A stretch of 7,113 bases of DNA from Pseudomonadota bacterium. Lineage in GTDB: Bacteria > Pseudomonadota > Gammaproteobacteria > Burkholderiales > Burkholderiaceae_C. The stretch spans positions 1-7,113 of the forward strand of contig JAFECV010000110.1 of the NCBI GenBank assembly GCA_018241985.1, read 5' to 3'. The notes beneath the pieces were generated by a model. The model saw only the letters and a list, made by a program, of their open reading frames with translations. It did not search any database and had not been told where the DNA came from. The translations under genes were made by a program, and so were the position numbers. Shown here one piece after another: positions 5,127-7,113 of the stretch (position 1 is its first letter; every line of letters starts with the position of its first letter).

Positions 5127-6088
5127 GCACGATGACCTACGCCCAGGCCGCCTGCGCCGCGCTGGCCGAGGCGATGCGCGCCGACCCGGCCGTGGTCGCG
5201 CTCGGCGAGGACCTGGGGCGCGGCGGCGTGTTCGGCCAGTACCGCGGGCTGGCCGAGGAATTCGGGCCGCAGCGCGTGATCGACACGCCGATTTCCGAGG
5301 CGAACATCATGGGCGCGGCGGTCGGCATGGCGCTCGCCGGGCTGCGGCCGGTGGTCGAGATGCGGGTGATCGACTTCGCGCTGTGCGCGATCGACGAGAT
5401 CGTGAACCAGGCCGCGAAGAACCGCTTCATGTTCGGCGGCCAGGGCCGGGTGCCGCTGGTCGCGCGCATGCCGGTCGGCATCTGGTCGGCATCGGCGGCG
5501 CAGCATTCGCAGTCGCTCGAAGCCTGGTTCGCCCATGTGCCGGGGCTGGTCGTCGTGACGCCGGCCACGCCGCAGGACAACCATGGCCTGCTGAAGGCCG
5601 CGCTCGCCAGCGGCGATCCGGTGATCTACATGGAGCACAAGGAGCTGTGGGCGACCGAAGGCGAGGTCGATACCGCACAGCCGATCCCGCTCGGGCAGGC
5701 CAGCATGCTCGCCGAGGGCGGCGATCTGACGATCGTCACCTGGTCGCGCGGCGTCGCCGCGTGCCGGCAGGCGCTGGCGTTGTCGGCGCTCGCGGGCATC
5801 CGCGCGGAACTGATCGACCTGCGCACGCTGTGGCCGTGGGACCGGGACGCGGTGCTGCGCTCGGCCGCGAAGACCGGGCGCCTGCTGGTCGTGCACGAGG
5901 CGGTGCAGGTGGCCGGCTTCGGCGCCGAAGTCGTGGCCTGCGCTGCGCAGGAAACCGGCTGCCGCGTCCGCCGCCTGGGCGCGCCGCGCATTCCGGTCGG
6001 CTATTCGCAGGTGCTCGAGAACGAGTCGCGGCTCGCGCCCGAGAAGATCGCGGCCGCGGTGCAGGCGCTGCTCGCGCAGCCGCGCTGA
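5123..6088 (+). CDS. Thiamine-diphosphate dehydrogenase E1 component, beta subunit
   Basis: The partner of the upstream alpha chain; the two together form the E1 active site at their interface. The 321-residue product has the N-terminal pyrimidine-binding domain with LGEDLGRGGVFG (28-38), the TPP-activating glutamate E59 in PISEANIMGAAVGMA (57-70), and the conserved H128 in AQHSQSLEAWFAHVPGL. A C-terminal transketolase-like domain follows, including IVTWSRG and DLRTLWPWD. The family's terminal segment is present in a diverged form (P-R-I-P-V-G-Y-S). I chose the ATG at 5123, which overlaps the alpha-subunit stop as ATGA and implies translational coupling; a GTG at 5117 and an ATG at 5132 are in-frame alternatives. 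The length is close to the usual 325-340. The neighbour downstream is an SDR rather than the lipoyl E2 expected in most such operons. Confidence 0.87.
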   Translation: MSTMTYAQAACAALAEAMRADPAVVALGEDLGRGGVFGQYRGLAEEFGPQRVIDTPISEANIMGAAVGMALAGLRPVVEMRVIDFALCAIDEIVNQAAKNRFMFGGQGRVPLVARMPVGIWSASAAQHSQSLEAWFAHVPGLVVVTPATPQDNHGLLKAALASGDPVIYMEHKELWATEGEVDTAQPIPLGQASMLAEGGDLTIVTWSRGVAACRQALALSALAGIRAELIDLRTLWPWDRDAVLRSAAKTGRLLVVHEAVQVAGFGAEVVACAAQETGCRVRRLGAPRIPVGYSQVLENESRLAPEKIAAAVQALLAQPR

Positions 6089-6098
6089 AAAAAGGCGG

Positions 6099-6851
6099 AT
6101 GCCCGTGACCGACCGACGCAAGGCCATCGTCACCGGCGCGGCCAGTGGCATCGGCGCCGCCACGCTGCTCGAGCTCGCGCGCGCCGGCTATGACGTCGCG
6201 GGCCTCGATCTCAACAGGGCTGGGGTGGACGAGGTCGCGCGGCGCGCCGCTCATCACGGCGCGCGCAGCCGGGGGTTCACGGTCGACGTGACCGACGAGG
6301 CCGCGCTGGTCGCGGCGTTCGGCGCGGCCTGCGACTGGCTCGGCGGGCTCGATGCGCTCGCGACCAGCGCCGGCGTTGCCGACACGACCCCGTTCATGGA
6401 CGTGACCGTGCAGAGGTTCCGCGACGTGTATGCGGTCAACGTGATCGGCACCTTCGTCTGTCTGCGCGAGGCGGCCCTGCACATGAAGCCGGGCGGGCGC
6501 ATCTGCACCGTCGCCAGCGTCGCGGGACTGCGCGGCGGCGGCCTGTCTGGCACCGCGGCCTACGCCGCGAGCAAGGGCGCGGTGCTGGCGCTGACCAAGA
6601 ACGCCGCGCGTGCGCTGGCCGAGCGCGGCATCAGCGTGAACACCGTCGCGCCCGGCGCGACGCTGACGCCGATGATCGAGCAGGCGTGGAAGAACGAGGC
6701 GCACCGGCGCCGCGTCGAAGGCATGGCGGTGCAGAACCGGACTGCCGCGCCGGAGGAGATCGCGAAGAGCATCGCGTTCCTGCTGTCGCCGGATGCATCG
6801 ATCGTCACCGGCGCCACGCTGGTCGCCGATGGCGGGCTGGTGATGTACTAG
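6099..6851 (+). CDS. Short-chain dehydrogenase/reductase (SDR), classical type
   Basis: An NAD(P)-dependent oxidoreductase that interconverts an alcohol and a carbonyl; the substrate is not identifiable from sequence. The 250-residue product has the Rossmann dinucleotide motif TGAASGIG (12-19), an acidic residue D37 at the end of the second strand that favours NAD over NADP, and DV at 63-64. The catalytic tetrad N114, S140, Y155 and K159 is complete. The PG at 185-186 is followed by T188, and the C-terminal segment is typical (TGATLVADGG, 237-246). The usual N-N-A-G motif reads T-S-A-G (89-92). It begins 10 bp after the E1 beta stop. An A-rich AAAAAAGG lies just upstream; it is close to the ATG at 6099 and better spaced for a GTG at 6105, so the start could be two codons later. 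In this setting it may supply or remove the oxo substrate of the E1 enzyme, for example as an acetoin/diol dehydrogenase, but that is inference. Confidence 0.9.
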   Translation: MPVTDRRKAIVTGAASGIGAATLLELARAGYDVAGLDLNRAGVDEVARRAAHHGARSRGFTVDVTDEAALVAAFGAACDWLGGLDALATSAGVADTTPFMDVTVQRFRDVYAVNVIGTFVCLREAALHMKPGGRICTVASVAGLRGGGLSGTAAYAASKGAVLALTKNAARALAERGISVNTVAPGATLTPMIEQAWKNEAHRRRVEGMAVQNRTAAPEEIAKSIAFLLSPDASIVTGATLVADGGLVMY

Positions 6852-6905
6852 ACTGCCCCCGGCCCGTTATCGTCAATCATCAATCAACACAGAGGAGATC
6901 GGTCC

Positions 6906-7113
6906 ATGACAGCGAATGTGAATCGGGAACAGGGGGTTGCGCGTCGCGCGCTGCTCAAGGGCGCCGCGGGCGCCGGTGCGATGGCCGTCATCGGGCGTCC
7001 GGCGTTTGCGCAGACGGCCCAGTACACGCTCAAGTGGGCGAACAACATTCCCGCGACCCACCCGTCTACGATTCGCGTGAAAGAGGCGGCCGATGCGATC
7101 CGCAAGGAGACGG
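6906..7113 (+). CDS. TRAP transporter solute-binding protein (DctP-type), 5' part only
   Basis: Only the first 69 codons are in the window; the gene runs off the right edge. A strong Shine-Dalgarno GAGGAGA (6892-6898) is followed 7 nt later by the ATG. The N-terminus has a twin-arginine signal: R-R-A-L-L-K at 14-19, a hydrophobic Ala/Gly stretch, and a likely cleavage after A-F-A (34-36). The mature part opens with YTLKWANNIPATHPS (40-54) and then an amphipathic V-K-E-A-A-D-A-I segment, typical of periplasmic DctP/TAXI-type TRAP receptors for carboxylates. It would act in the periplasm with membrane subunits DctQ and DctM, presumably encoded further right. The 54-bp gap after the SDR contains no obvious terminator, so co-transcription is likely. 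Ligand cannot be inferred from this fragment. Confidence 0.82.
   Translation, partial: MTANVNREQGVARRALLKGAAGAGAMAVIGRPAFAQTAQYTLKWANNIPATHPSTIRVKEAADAIRKET

Noticed and set aside
4729..6108. A 459-codon plus-strand frame spanning the E1 alpha/beta junction
   Set aside because: Arg-rich shadow frame across two well-supported overlapping genes.
1..7113. tRNA, rRNA, CRISPR array, transposase, phage or toxin-antitoxin genes
   Set aside because: None seen on either strand; all open space longer than 100 bp was read and contains only the dyads and promoters listed.

Overview
The window is about 70% G+C (estimated by eye) and looks like chromosomal DNA of a betaproteobacterium, most likely Burkholderiales and Comamonadaceae-like. 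The grounds are the neighbourhood argD / DUF3579 / rpsT / murJ, the sequence of ribosomal protein S20, and two intergenic or embedded repeats resembling interspersed repeats I recall from that family. No tRNA, rRNA, CRISPR array, transposase or phage gene was seen.

Layout. Bases 1-101 are a non-coding, hairpin-rich stretch downstream of argD. On the minus strand lies argD (102-1313). A 277-bp divergent intergenic region follows, holding two dyad symmetries and a candidate promoter on each strand. On the plus strand is a small DUF3579 gene (1591-1908), convergent with rpsT on the minus strand (2036-2332). A minus-strand rho-independent terminator for rpsT sits at 1936-1960. rpsT diverges from murJ (2449-4029, plus), which encodes the lipid II flippase and starts with GTG, possibly on a leaderless transcript.

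From 4116 rightward lies a tight plus-strand operon. It encodes a 2-oxoacid/acetoin dehydrogenase-type E1 alpha subunit (4116-5126), an E1 beta subunit overlapping it by ATGA (5123-6088), a short-chain dehydrogenase/reductase 10 bp later (6099-6851), and the start of a TRAP-transporter solute-binding protein with a twin-arginine signal peptide (6906 to the window edge). This reads as an uptake-plus-catabolism module for a small organic acid or hydroxy-ketone: the binding protein captures the substrate, the SDR interconverts an alcohol and a ketone, and the thiamine-diphosphate E1 decarboxylates or cleaves the oxo compound. No E2 or E3 gene is in the window, so the acyl acceptor and the true substrate are unknown.

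The most interesting observation is a roughly 70-bp AT-richer patch near the 3' end of murJ. Its codon usage is foreign to the rest of the gene and it resembles a comamonad interspersed repeat, yet it is read in frame as the last membrane segment. Next come the unusual E1 alpha (an Ala-rich insertion before the TPP-binding region and an altered motif end), the E2-less E1/SDR/TRAP operon, and a 28-bp imperfect palindrome at the presumed transcription start of argD.
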